From NCBI GenBank assembly GCA_004524425.1, contig SDNN01000162.1:1-6637 (forward strand): a stretch of 6,637 nt of DNA, in the 5' to 3' direction. The first letter of the stretch is position 1; every line of letters begins with the position of its first letter. This document shows, piece after piece, positions 1 to 5,248 of the stretch. Origin of the DNA: Promethearchaeota archaeon. Its GTDB lineage: Archaea; Asgardarchaeota; Lokiarchaeia; Sigynarchaeales; SOKP01. The translations under genes and the position numbers were made by a program. Under the pieces are notes generated by a model. The model made no database searches. It was not told the origin of the DNA and saw only the letters and a program-made list of their open reading frames with translations.

Positions 1-248
1 AGCAACATCTTGGATTGTTGACGGAGATAAACTGAAGCTCCCTTTTGGATAATGGAACTAATCTCTCTCATTCTTTTTGTTTTTTTTTCCAATGAATTTA
101 TCTTTCTGAAAATCACTAATAAACAAATAAAGGAGCAAATCAATGAGAAAGGGATGATTATATAGAGACAAAGAAAAAAAACAGGATGAGCCCCAGATTC
201 TGATAATACTTTTCGAAATTCTACTATAATGGGTAATTCAAATAACAT
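1..248 (-). CDS. hppA: Membrane-bound proton/sodium-pumping pyrophosphatase, N-terminal fragment
   Basis: This is the first 82 codons of a gene that continues beyond the left edge. The frame is open from ATG at 248 to base 1, with an in-frame stop upstream at 279-281 and no other start between. The protein begins with a short polar segment, then one strongly hydrophobic helix (about residues 23-47), a basic stretch, and at residues 60-78 the sequence MREISSIIQKGASVYLRQQ. That last part matches the conserved post-TM1 motif of membrane pyrophosphatases (M-x-E-I-x-x-x-I-x-x-G-A-x-x-Y-L-x-R-Q). By family knowledge the full protein has about 16 membrane helices and couples PPi hydrolysis to export of H+ or Na+. 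The catalytic loops and the residue that decides K+ dependence lie outside the window, so ion type cannot be called. Poly-T on the plus strand at 80-88 is simply lysine and glutamate codons here. Confidence 0.75.
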   Translation of the reverse strand, partial: MLFELPIIVEFRKVLSESGAHPVFFLCLYIIIPFSLICSFICLLVIFRKINSLEKKTKRMREISSIIQKGASVYLRQQSKML

Positions 249-274
249 GATCTTCTCATTTTCTTCTAATGACT

Positions 275-283
275 GATATTATC
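275..283 (-). promoter_or_regulatory. Possible TATA box of hppA
   Basis: On the minus strand this reads GATAATATC, centred about 31 bp before the hppA ATG at 248. That distance would give a very short leader. The match to the archaeal TATA consensus is weak. Confidence 0.2.
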
Positions 284-361
284 CATGAAAAAAAGATTTT
301 CTTGAATAATGTAGAAAACATGAGCGAATTTAAAAAATTTATTATGCTCTTTTAAATCTTT

Positions 362-436
362 TTAAAATTTTTGGTTCTTTATTAATTCGTCAAATACTTC
401 AATAAGATTTATAGGTTTTCTGGTTAATATCGATCT
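362..436 (-). pseudogene. Possible decayed C-terminal coding fragment
   Basis: The minus-strand frame ending in TAA at 362-364 reads RSILTRKPINLIEVFDELIK and then NQKF. This has the amphipathic, charged composition of a real protein C-terminus rather than of AT-rich noise. Upstream the frame soon passes into a low-complexity run of Phe and Lys codons and then a stop, and there is no start codon. It may be the remnant of a gene that once lay between the kinase and hppA, or chance. No family is recognised. Confidence 0.2.
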
Positions 437-553
437 CTTCTGATTAAAATGAAAAAACAAAAAATTTTTTTAAAAATACTCAAAATAACCTAACTTATAT
501 TAACTTGAATGAAAAGAACTTTTTAATTTGAAAAATGGAAGTTATTAATAAAA

Positions 554-737
554 TTATACTTCAAACTCATCTTTTAGGATTAAAATGATTTTTTGTTTTT
601 CATCCTCAGGTAATTGATCTAGATTGGTACCTACACTATTATAGTTATCACTTGTACCCATCTTAGTTATTTTATTATCCTTTTCGTTAATGAAAAAAAC
701 CTCAGTGACTAAATAGAGATTAAAAAATCTTATTCAT
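554..737 (-). CDS. Small unknown protein, 60 codons, requiring a +1 shift or indel in a T run
   Basis: No family is recognised. ATG at 735-737 is followed by AAT AAG ATT TTT and then TAA. If one T of the six-T run (minus strand, 722-727) is skipped, the frame stays open to TAA at 554-556 and encodes 60 residues. These begin MNKIFNLYLVTEVFFINEKD and end LPEDEKQKIILILKDEFEV. The N-terminal third is hydrophobic and the C-terminal third is a charged amphipathic helix. Without the shift only a 35-residue product from the internal ATG at 661 is possible. A good TATA-like box lies 26 bp before the ATG at 737, which supports that start over 661. The missing base could be an assembly error, a real disabling mutation, or a slip site (P-site UUU with UAA next, then UUU AAU). 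The coding capacity is seen directly; which explanation holds is not. Confidence 0.4.
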
Positions 738-758
738 ACTAGAACTAAGTCTCCTCGC

Positions 759-767
759 TTTTAAATT
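759..767 (-). promoter_or_regulatory. TATA box of the small shifted gene
   Basis: The minus strand reads AATTTAAAA, centred about 26 bp before the ATG at 737. This is the spacing expected for a leaderless archaeal transcript. A GAGGAG sequence at about 749-755 is too far from the ATG to act as a standard ribosome binding site. Confidence 0.4.
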
Positions 768-834
768 ATTCTCTAATTCTTTTTTTTCCTATTACAATTA
801 TTCCAAAAAGTAATAACTTAAGTAATTTAAATTC

Positions 835-841
835 AAAAAAA
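835..841 (-). terminator. Oligo-T terminator after the PfkB-family kinase
   Basis: Seven T residues on the minus strand begin six bases after the kinase stop codon. A second T5 run follows at about 805-809. Oligo-T without a stem is the usual archaeal intrinsic termination signal. Confidence 0.4.
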
Positions 842-847
842 CAGGAC

Positions 848-1852
848 TCATTTGAGTATTTCTATTTCTTGAGGAATGTACCCATAAGTATTGAAAAAGC
901 GTTGTTTTATATCTCTTAATTCATAAAAATGGGTTTGAGGTCCGCTCGTCTCTACAACAAAGGAACCTATCACTGAACCAAATCGACAAGAATCTATTAA
1001 GGTCATGCCTAAAGATAATCCCGTTAGTACTCCTGCTCTATACCCGTCCCCTGCTCCAGTTGTATCAACCACTGATTTAGTTTTACAGATAGGGATGTCA
1101 AATTGATAAGTTCTATTCTCATCCTTATAAATTAATTCTGATCCTTCTTCACCCTTAGTTATTATTATTGCTCTCACTTGTTTTATAATGTCTTGCACGG
1201 TTTTCTCCAATTTGGCTTCAATTTGTTTAATTTCATATTGGTTTCCGATTAAGATTTCCGTTTTTTCGATAGCTTTGATTAATATTTCTTTGGGAAAAAG
1301 AGGTGTAACTTGGCCAGGATCAAAAATTATGGGTATTCCTAATTCATATAACTGATCCTGGAATCTAATCATTGCCTCAACACTCTGCGTGGAATTAATC
1401 GCATACATGTACTGTGAAGGATCGTCAATTCGTTCCCTTAAATCAATATCTTGACATTTTTCTAATGCTCCACCATGAAAAATGATCATTTGGTTTGCCT
1501 TAATATCATTCACTATATAACAAGCCGCGGTGAAAAGATCTTCTTGAACATCAATCCCTAACTCAACATTATCGAATTTCTTTATATGTTCGTGATATCC
1601 TAAACTTTCAAAATCCTTCCCCACGGAACAAAACACATGAGCGTTTCCGAGATTTAGCAATCCCAAATTAAAGCAAATATTTCCCGCAGTTCCACCGAAA
1701 TGCTGGATCCTGTCCCTGGCCGTGATTGTACTTTGATAATCTCCTCTTTCATGATCAATTGAAACGGCATTTATGAAATTTTCATCAAAACCCATGATAT
1801 AATCAAAAGCTATTGAACCAAGGACTATTACTTTTTTCTTATGCAATGTCAT
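848..1852 (-). CDS. PfkB-family carbohydrate/nucleoside kinase
   Basis: This 334-residue protein has the usual length of PfkB (ribokinase-like) kinases, which transfer the ATP gamma-phosphate to a sugar or nucleoside hydroxyl in the cytoplasm. The first family signature lies at residues 51-67 (HFGGTAGNICFNLGLLN), part of the substrate pocket. A NxxE motif (NQYE, 204-207) contributes to metal and phosphate binding. The second signature at 263-269 is DTTGAGD, with D269 the expected catalytic base and the GAG turn forming the anion hole. An ITKGEEGS segment at 231-238 matches the conserved strand before the ATP site. The start ATG is followed by Lys/His and then the first beta strand (VIVLGSIAFDYI), so nothing is missing. 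The GGTAGN form of signature 1 recalls archaeal nucleoside and adenosine kinases, but substrate cannot be fixed from sequence. The gene lies divergent to ogg and has a T-run terminator. Confidence 0.9.
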   Translation of the reverse strand: MTLHKKKVIVLGSIAFDYIMGFDENFINAVSIDHERGDYQSTITARDRIQHFGGTAGNICFNLGLLNLGNAHVFCSVGKDFESLGYHEHIKKFDNVELGIDVQEDLFTAACYIVNDIKANQMIIFHGGALEKCQDIDLRERIDDPSQYMYAINSTQSVEAMIRFQDQLYELGIPIIFDPGQVTPLFPKEILIKAIEKTEILIGNQYEIKQIEAKLEKTVQDIIKQVRAIIITKGEEGSELIYKDENRTYQFDIPICKTKSVVDTTGAGDGYRAGVLTGLSLGMTLIDSCRFGSVIGSFVVETSGPQTHFYELRDIKQRFFNTYGYIPQEIEILK

Positions 1853-1902
1853 TGTTTTAAAAGTCTTTCATTCCTAATACTAAGAAATAATTTACAGTAT
1901 GT

Positions 1903-1911
1903 TAAATTTAT
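1903..1911 (-). promoter_or_regulatory. Possible TATA box of the PfkB-family kinase
   Basis: The minus strand reads ATAAATTTA within AGAAATAAATTTAAC, about 55 bp before the ATG at 1852. This predicts a leader of roughly 30 bases. Several other AT-rich blocks in the 201-base divergent region could serve instead. Confidence 0.3.
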
Positions 1912-2022
1912 TTCTAGGCTATTTTAAATTATTATTGATTATTAGTTTTCAATAAAGAATAAATTGGCAATGACGGAGATATCTTCATTAAATTGAATGC
2001 ACTTATATGACTAAATAATAGC

Positions 2023-2031
2023 AAATATATG
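2023..2031 (+). promoter_or_regulatory. TATA box of ogg
   Basis: AAATATATG is centred about 27 bp before the ogg ATG at 2054, which predicts transcription starting at or next to the start codon. No Shine-Dalgarno sequence precedes the ATG, in keeping with a leaderless mRNA. A second TATA-like block (CTTATATGA) lies at 2002-2010. Confidence 0.45.
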
Positions 2032-2053
2032 TAATATTTTATTTTTTCAATGA

Positions 2054-2680
2054 ATGCGTGAACTTATTAAAGCCCTTGAGTCCTTTAAAAATAGTGAAAT
2101 AGAAGAACTGGTTAATGAAAGAATTGAAGAGTTTCATGAGATAAAAACTAAATCAAGTGATATGATATTCAAGGAGCTCTGTTTCTGCATCATGACGGCT
2201 AATTGTGACGCACAAAGATGTATTGAGGCTCACGAGAATATAGGTAATGGATTCTTGCATTTCTCACAAGAAGAATTGGCTAATGCTTTCAAAGAAAATC
2301 ATTATAGATTCCCTAATATTCGCTCAAAATATATAAGTGAAGCTCAACACTATATACAAGACTTAGAATCAATAATTAAATCTGATATGGAAGAAAACTC
2401 ATTAAGAGAGTGGTTAGTTAAAAATATAAAGGGTCTAGGCTATAAAGAAGCTAGTCATTTCCTTAGAAATATTGGTTTTAAAAATTATGCGATTGTTGAC
2501 TTCCACATTGTAGATGTGTTAGTAAAATATAATCTAGTAAAAAAACCAAAAACGCTCACAAAAAAGAAATATTTAGAAATCGAACAATTACTTACAGAGA
2601 TTGCAGATAAGCTTGATCTTAATTTAGCAGAACTAGATCTTTATTTATGGTACATGGAAACGGGAAAAATCCTAAAATAA
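2054..2680 (+). CDS. ogg: Archaeal type-2 8-oxoguanine DNA glycosylase/AP lyase (Ogg2)
   Basis: This 208-residue protein excises 8-oxoguanine from oxidised DNA and cleaves the abasic site by beta-elimination. It belongs to the HhH-GPD superfamily. The length matches archaeal Ogg2 proteins of about 207 residues. The helix-hairpin-helix lies at about 122-140 (VKNIKGLGYKEASHFLRNIG), with K131 as the expected Schiff-base lysine. D149 in IVDFHIVD is the expected catalytic aspartate. Other Ogg2 hallmarks are FKELCFCIMTAN (39-50), RFPNIRSKYI (85-94) and the terminal DLYLWYMETGKILK (195-208). The protein ends in lysine (K208). In the characterised Ogg2 family the C-terminal lysine carboxylate region helps tell 8-oxoG from G, so the exact C-terminus is meaningful. 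The gene is probably expressed alone. It converges with the 91-residue gene, leaving 26 bases between stops and no clear T-run terminator. Confidence 0.95.
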   Translation: MRELIKALESFKNSEIEELVNERIEEFHEIKTKSSDMIFKELCFCIMTANCDAQRCIEAHENIGNGFLHFSQEELANAFKENHYRFPNIRSKYISEAQHYIQDLESIIKSDMEENSLREWLVKNIKGLGYKEASHFLRNIGFKNYAIVDFHIVDVLVKYNLVKKPKTLTKKKYLEIEQLLTEIADKLDLNLAELDLYLWYMETGKILK

Positions 2681-2706
2681 GTGGTATTTCAAAGAGAAAA
2701 TATCAA

Positions 2707-2982
2707 TTAGAAGTTTACCTTTTTACTTCCATTGAGTGAAAAGGCTCCTAAGGGAATGTCTGCTTCTAACTCGCAATTTTTTAATTTTCTTTTGATAATT
2801 TTAGCACTATTATCATTCATCACCATTTCTAAAAAGTTTTGATAAAGAGCTATGATGTTATCAGATGCCAATTTGAAATAGACATCTTTTTCGGAAATGT
2901 TAATATTTAATATTTCATAAATTCCCTTCAAAGCTTCCTTTACATTTTCAAAATTTTTTATTGCTTGGTCTGTAGAATCCAT
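2707..2982 (-). CDS. Small unknown protein, paralogue A (91 aa)
   Basis: The family is not recognised. The protein is probably soluble, mostly helical and acidic in its N-terminal half, with a basic segment IIKRKLKN at 62-69. Its core at residues 16-71 aligns without gaps to residues 18-73 of the neighbouring 88-residue product. I count about 20 identities in 56 positions, including EILNIN (23-28), EK (31-32), DN (41-42) and AL (45-46). The two are therefore tandem paralogues on the same strand, separated by 186 bases. The C-terminal tail (LNGSKKVNF) is unlike its partner. Two cysteines or a metal motif are absent (one Cys, C70). The ATG at 2982 is the only good start. The conserved helical core suggests a dimerisation or protein-binding role, but this is inference only. 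Confidence 0.75.
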   Translation of the reverse strand: MDSTDQAIKNFENVKEALKGIYEILNINISEKDVYFKLASDNIIALYQNFLEMVMNDNSAKIIKRKLKNCELEADIPLGAFSLNGSKKVNF

Positions 2983-3040
2983 TGCCGCATTCAGTTTTAT
3001 TATATTATAATAATTCCTTAAATAGAAAAAATGTTAGAAG

Positions 3041-3051
3041 TTTTTAAATTT
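3041..3051 (-). promoter_or_regulatory. TATA box of paralogue A
   Basis: The minus strand reads GAGCAAATTTAAAAA, a purine-rich BRE-like element followed by a TATA-like block. It is centred about 64 bp before the ATG at 2982 and predicts a leader of roughly 38 bases. A second AT block at 3000-3012 sits at leaderless spacing and cannot be excluded. Confidence 0.4.
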
Positions 3052-3091
3052 GCTCAATATACTAAGTTTTGTTCCAACGACACAAAATAAA

Positions 3092-3105
3092 TTTACAAAT
3101 GTAAA
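3092..3105. repeat. Short palindrome upstream of paralogue A
   Basis: TTTACA-AA-TGTAAA is a perfect 6-2-6 inverted repeat upstream of the paralogue A promoter. TTTACA recurs at 3136-3141, next to the 10-bp palindrome AAAGATCTTT at 3141-3150. These could be operator half-sites, but short AT-rich palindromes also arise by chance here. Confidence 0.25.
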
Positions 3106-3150
3106 AGATATAAATAAAACATTTTGAAAGATTTATTTACAAAGATCTTT

Positions 3151-3160
3151 AATAGAAAAA
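3151..3160 (-). terminator. Weak T-run after paralogue B
   Basis: On the minus strand CTTTTTCTATT follows the stop of paralogue B by about ten bases. The five-T run is short, so termination here is only a possibility. The palindrome AAAGATCTTT (3141-3150) lies just beyond it. Confidence 0.25.
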
Positions 3161-3168
3161 GTAAATGG

Positions 3169-3435
3169 TCACATTAATTTAAAGGGAAATGGTTTCTTAG
3201 CTTCTGCCTCATCATATTCTATTTCTCTGAGGTGTATTCTTACTTGCCGAGGTGTTAGAGATTTTTTTAAAATTTCAATTATATTATCATGCAATGCTTC
3301 CAAATTATCCATGCCTGCCTGATAATAAATGTTTTTTTCCTGAAAATTGATGTTTAAAATTTCACTCAATCCTGAAATGGCTTCTCTAATTTCATTGTAA
3401 TTTTCAAAAATTTCCTCATTTTCGTTTGCATTCAT
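3169..3435 (-). CDS. Small unknown protein, paralogue B (88 aa)
   Basis: The family is not recognised. It is the tandem paralogue of the 91-residue product downstream on the same strand. The shared core is EILNIN (25-30), EK (33-34), Y37, DN (43-44), AL (47-48), N51, E54 and L69. The N-terminus is very rich in Asn and Glu (MNANENEEIFENYNEI). A basic helix follows the core (RQVRIHLREIEYDEAEAKK, 63-81), and the tail is PFPFKLM. There are no cysteines, membrane segment or signal peptide. The ATG at 3435 follows a poly-A tract on the minus strand with no Shine-Dalgarno sequence. Promoter-to-ATG distance (about 60 bp) is close to that of its paralogue (about 64 bp), which fits duplication of the whole transcription unit. 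Confidence 0.75.
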   Translation of the reverse strand: MNANENEEIFENYNEIREAISGLSEILNINFQEKNIYYQAGMDNLEALHDNIIEILKKSLTPRQVRIHLREIEYDEAEAKKPFPFKLM

Positions 3436-3488
3436 TTTTTTGAAACCAAGTAAGAATTTTTTTTCCTATGATGAAAAAGGGAATTTTC

Positions 3489-3497
3489 ATATTTAAA
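3489..3497 (-). promoter_or_regulatory. TATA box of paralogue B
   Basis: The minus strand reads TTTAAATAT, centred about 58-60 bp before the ATG at 3435. The predicted leader is about 34 bases, close to that of paralogue A. Confidence 0.45.
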
Positions 3498-3761
3498 TGA
3501 TGTCATAATTTAGTAAAAATCGTGACATTATAACGAGGGTTTTAGTCAAGGAAAGTAATTTTTTCGGAATTAGTTTTATAAAAAATGGATTTTTATCAAG
3601 ATAAAAGTGAATTAATATAGTAATTTCAACACTCGAATATGATCATTATTCATCTATCTTATCAATTTTCGTTATTTTAAAAACTGGTATTGTTTGAATT
3701 TTATAATTTTAAGAAAAAGATCCACATTTTCAATAATAGAAATTTTAATGCTAACTTGGCC

Positions 3762-3782
3762 TTAAAAATTTAGAATTTTTAA
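3762..3782. repeat. Inverted repeat, 9-bp arms with 3-base loop
   Basis: TTAAAAATT (3762-3770), TAG, AATTTTTAA (3774-3782) form a perfect hairpin. It contains only A-T pairs, so a stem would be weak. It lies about 40 bp upstream of the gelsolin-gene TATA box and might be a regulator site. Confidence 0.3.
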
Positions 3783-3821
3783 AGTGAAAATCTAACACCA
3801 ATATTTCGAATTAAAATAATA

Positions 3822-3829
3822 TTTATATG
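3822..3829 (+). promoter_or_regulatory. TATA box of the gelsolin-like gene
   Basis: TTTATATG, preceded by an A-rich AAAATAATA, is centred about 58 bp before the ATG at 3884 and predicts a leader of about 32 bases. That leader carries AGAGGT at 3861-3866, a possible Shine-Dalgarno sequence lying 17 bases before the ATG, which is farther than usual. Confidence 0.35.
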
Positions 3830-3883
3830 AGTAATTTGTTAATTTAAATAATCAATAACAAGAGGTTAAAGTGAAAGAACATT

Positions 3884-4699
3884 ATGAAGTATGCAATCAT
3901 GTTTAACGTCCTTAAAGATGGAGAGATAGAACCAATTAATTGGGGAAAAGATTACTTCAAACCAAATAATTCAATTATTCTATTGGAAGAATATACTCCC
4001 GCGGTCTGGTTATGGCACGGTAATAAACAAAGCTTGATTGACAGGAGGATAGCCAATAGGCAAGCAGAATCTCTTAAAGGATATGGATATAAAGCAGGAG
4101 GCACGATCATCGGCAGCAGGACGAGAGTTATAAATGAAATTGATCAAAGATTAATTACTAAAGATGCTGTAACTGACAAGAATTGGGAAAAATTTCAAGA
4201 AATTTTAGAAATAGAAACTGAACCATTAGATCAGAACATTGTTATAATCAAGGAGGAAGGATATGAGGATGATAAAGTGGAACTTAGACCCACACCAGAA
4301 TTAGAGACTTCCATAATTAAAGAAGAGCCACCTATAGAAGGGTCCAGTTCTGAGATACCTGAAAAAGCAAAAGTAGCTAAAGAGATTAGTATTCCCAAAG
4401 TTTCTAAATATGAGAAAAAGGACATATCATTAAAAACTACAGCTCCTTCAGAGAATACTAAGACATTTAAAAAAGCAGAATACTCTTTCGAATCAGAAGT
4501 AAAAGAAATTCCTAGCCCAGAAATCGAATTAACTCAGAGTCAAATCGCTTCCATAAAAGATGCCTTAGAGACCTCGCTAAATCTGCATGACATTTTATCC
4601 CGCATAGAAAAGATAGAGAAAAAAATAGATGGATTTATTCAAGAATTTCAAGATTTTAAAAAAATGTATCAAAGTAATAGAAAAAATAAGAATGATTAG
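3884..4699 (+). CDS. Gelsolin-like domain protein with C-terminal coiled coil
   Basis: This 271-residue protein has three parts. Residues 1-110 are a compact domain. Within it IILLEEYTPAVWLWHGNKQS (31-50), then RRIANRQAESLKGYG (54-68), follow the gelsolin-repeat pattern: a buried strand, a W-x-W-x-G turn, then a helix with A-x-x-A spacing. Residues 111-215 are a disordered linker rich in Glu, Lys, Pro and Ser. Residues 219-262 are a coiled coil, with hydrophobic residues at 234, 237, 241, 244, 248, 251, 255, 258 and 262, a perfect 3-4 heptad pattern ending in Phe positions. Gelsolin-type proteins bind and regulate actin, and short gelsolin-domain proteins are known from Asgard archaea. The coiled coil suggests an oligomer or a tether. 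The domain call rests on pattern, not an alignment, and a longin- or ADF-like fold is an alternative. The in-frame stop at 3872-3874 fixes the ATG at 3884 as the first start. Confidence 0.5.
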   Translation: MKYAIMFNVLKDGEIEPINWGKDYFKPNNSIILLEEYTPAVWLWHGNKQSLIDRRIANRQAESLKGYGYKAGGTIIGSRTRVINEIDQRLITKDAVTDKNWEKFQEILEIETEPLDQNIVIIKEEGYEDDKVELRPTPELETSIIKEEPPIEGSSSEIPEKAKVAKEISIPKVSKYEKKDISLKTTAPSENTKTFKKAEYSFESEVKEIPSPEIELTQSQIASIKDALETSLNLHDILSRIEKIEKKIDGFIQEFQDFKKMYQSNRKNKND

Positions 4700-4730
4700 C
4701 CCAAATTCTTCTTATAGAATTAAAATATAA

Positions 4731-4751
4731 TTTTTTAAGATTGATTTTTTT
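4731..4751 (+). terminator. Double T-run terminator after the gelsolin-like gene
   Basis: T6 at 4731-4736 and T7 at 4745-4751 lie 32-52 bases after the stop codon. Paired oligo-T tracts are typical of archaeal 3' ends. Confidence 0.45.
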
Positions 4752-4820
4752 ACTAATTTACAATCATAATTCCTTTTTGCTATTTTTATTCCACTTTCGT
4801 AATTTCTAACAGAGCAAAGG

Positions 4821-4828
4821 TTTATTTA
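4821..4828 (+). promoter_or_regulatory. TATA box of the zinc-ribbon/DUF4190 gene
   Basis: TTTATTTA, preceded by the BRE-like GAGCAAAGG, is centred about 34 bp before the ATG at 4859. The predicted leader is under ten bases. GGAG at 4844-4847 is therefore probably not a ribosome binding site. Confidence 0.4.
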
Positions 4829-4858
4829 GATTAAAAAAGAAATGGAGATTAGATCACA

Positions 4859-5248
4859 ATGACGAATTATTGTCCTAATTGTGGAACGAGGGTGGAACCC
4901 ACTTGGAATGCTTGCCCAAATTGTGGCTCTGTATTAGAAAAGGATATGATTCAAGAATCTCGACCACTACCGACTGAACAACCATACTCACAACAATACC
5001 AACAACCTGTTGTAAGAAAGGTTAAGACCACTAATGGTACGATCTCCTTGATATTTGGAATAATTGGGTTGGTGACTTGTTGTTTTGGATTGATTTTCGG
5101 AATAATTGCGATATATTACGGCAATAAAGGGTTAAAAGAGGATGATGATAAAACATTATCCCAAATAGGATTAATTTTAGGCATCATAGATTTTGTGTGT
5201 TGTACTTGTTATTTGATCCTATTCATACCCTTATTGTTATATTACTAA
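4859..5248 (+). CDS. Zinc-ribbon membrane protein, DUF4190-like
   Basis: This 129-residue protein starts with a zinc ribbon: CPNC (C5, C8) and CPNC (C19, C22), spaced as in the zinc-ribbon domains found at the ends of many archaeal membrane proteins. A Gln/Pro-rich linker (36-50) follows. Two membrane helices, about 62-87 and 102-128, each contain a G-x-I-x-G-I-I motif (LIFGIIGLV, LILGIIDFV). They are joined by a short charged loop, GNKGLKEDDDK (88-98). This hairpin is the DUF4190 pattern. Unusually, each helix also carries adjacent cysteines (C74-C75; C114-C115 and C117). The ribbon is expected in the cytoplasm with both helices forming a hairpin. Function of the family is unknown; the ribbon may hold a partner or a metal. 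It has its own promoter and is not clearly co-transcribed with its neighbours. Confidence 0.8.
   Translation: MTNYCPNCGTRVEPTWNACPNCGSVLEKDMIQESRPLPTEQPYSQQYQQPVVRKVKTTNGTISLIFGIIGLVTCCFGLIFGIIAIYYGNKGLKEDDDKTLSQIGLILGIIDFVCCTCYLILFIPLLLYY

Larger units (their letters stand above)
249..553. other. AT-rich intergenic stretch between hppA and the small shifted gene
   Basis: No intact gene was found on either strand. The stretch is rich in A and T runs (for example 451-475) and contains the hppA promoter region. It also holds a short minus-strand coding-like segment at 362-436, listed separately. No RNA gene or long repeat was recognised. Confidence 0.5.
3436..3883. other. AT-rich divergent intergenic spacer
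   Basis: The stretch separates paralogue B (minus) from the gelsolin-like gene (plus) and holds a promoter at each end. Only random-looking reading frames of up to about 14 codons were found on either strand. A 9-bp inverted repeat lies at 3762-3782. No RNA gene was recognised. Confidence 0.6.

Noticed and set aside
2..52. Plus-strand C-terminus (ATSWIVDGDKLKLPFG) followed by a T-run as terminator
   Set aside because: The minus strand over the same bases gives a long open frame with a clear membrane pyrophosphatase motif. The T-run at 80-88 is Lys/Glu codons of that gene.
174..846. Repeat of AAAAAAACAGGA at 174-186 and 835-846
   Set aside because: The first copy lies inside the hppA coding sequence and the second is a terminator tract. 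The match is short and dominated by the A run, so chance is the simplest explanation.
4231..4425. A 64-codon minus-strand reading frame
   Set aside because: It lies wholly antisense to the linker and coiled-coil-proximal part of the gelsolin-like gene, whose Glu/Lys/Pro-rich codons yield a Ser/Leu/Ile-rich antisense frame. It has no promoter of its own and no family resemblance.
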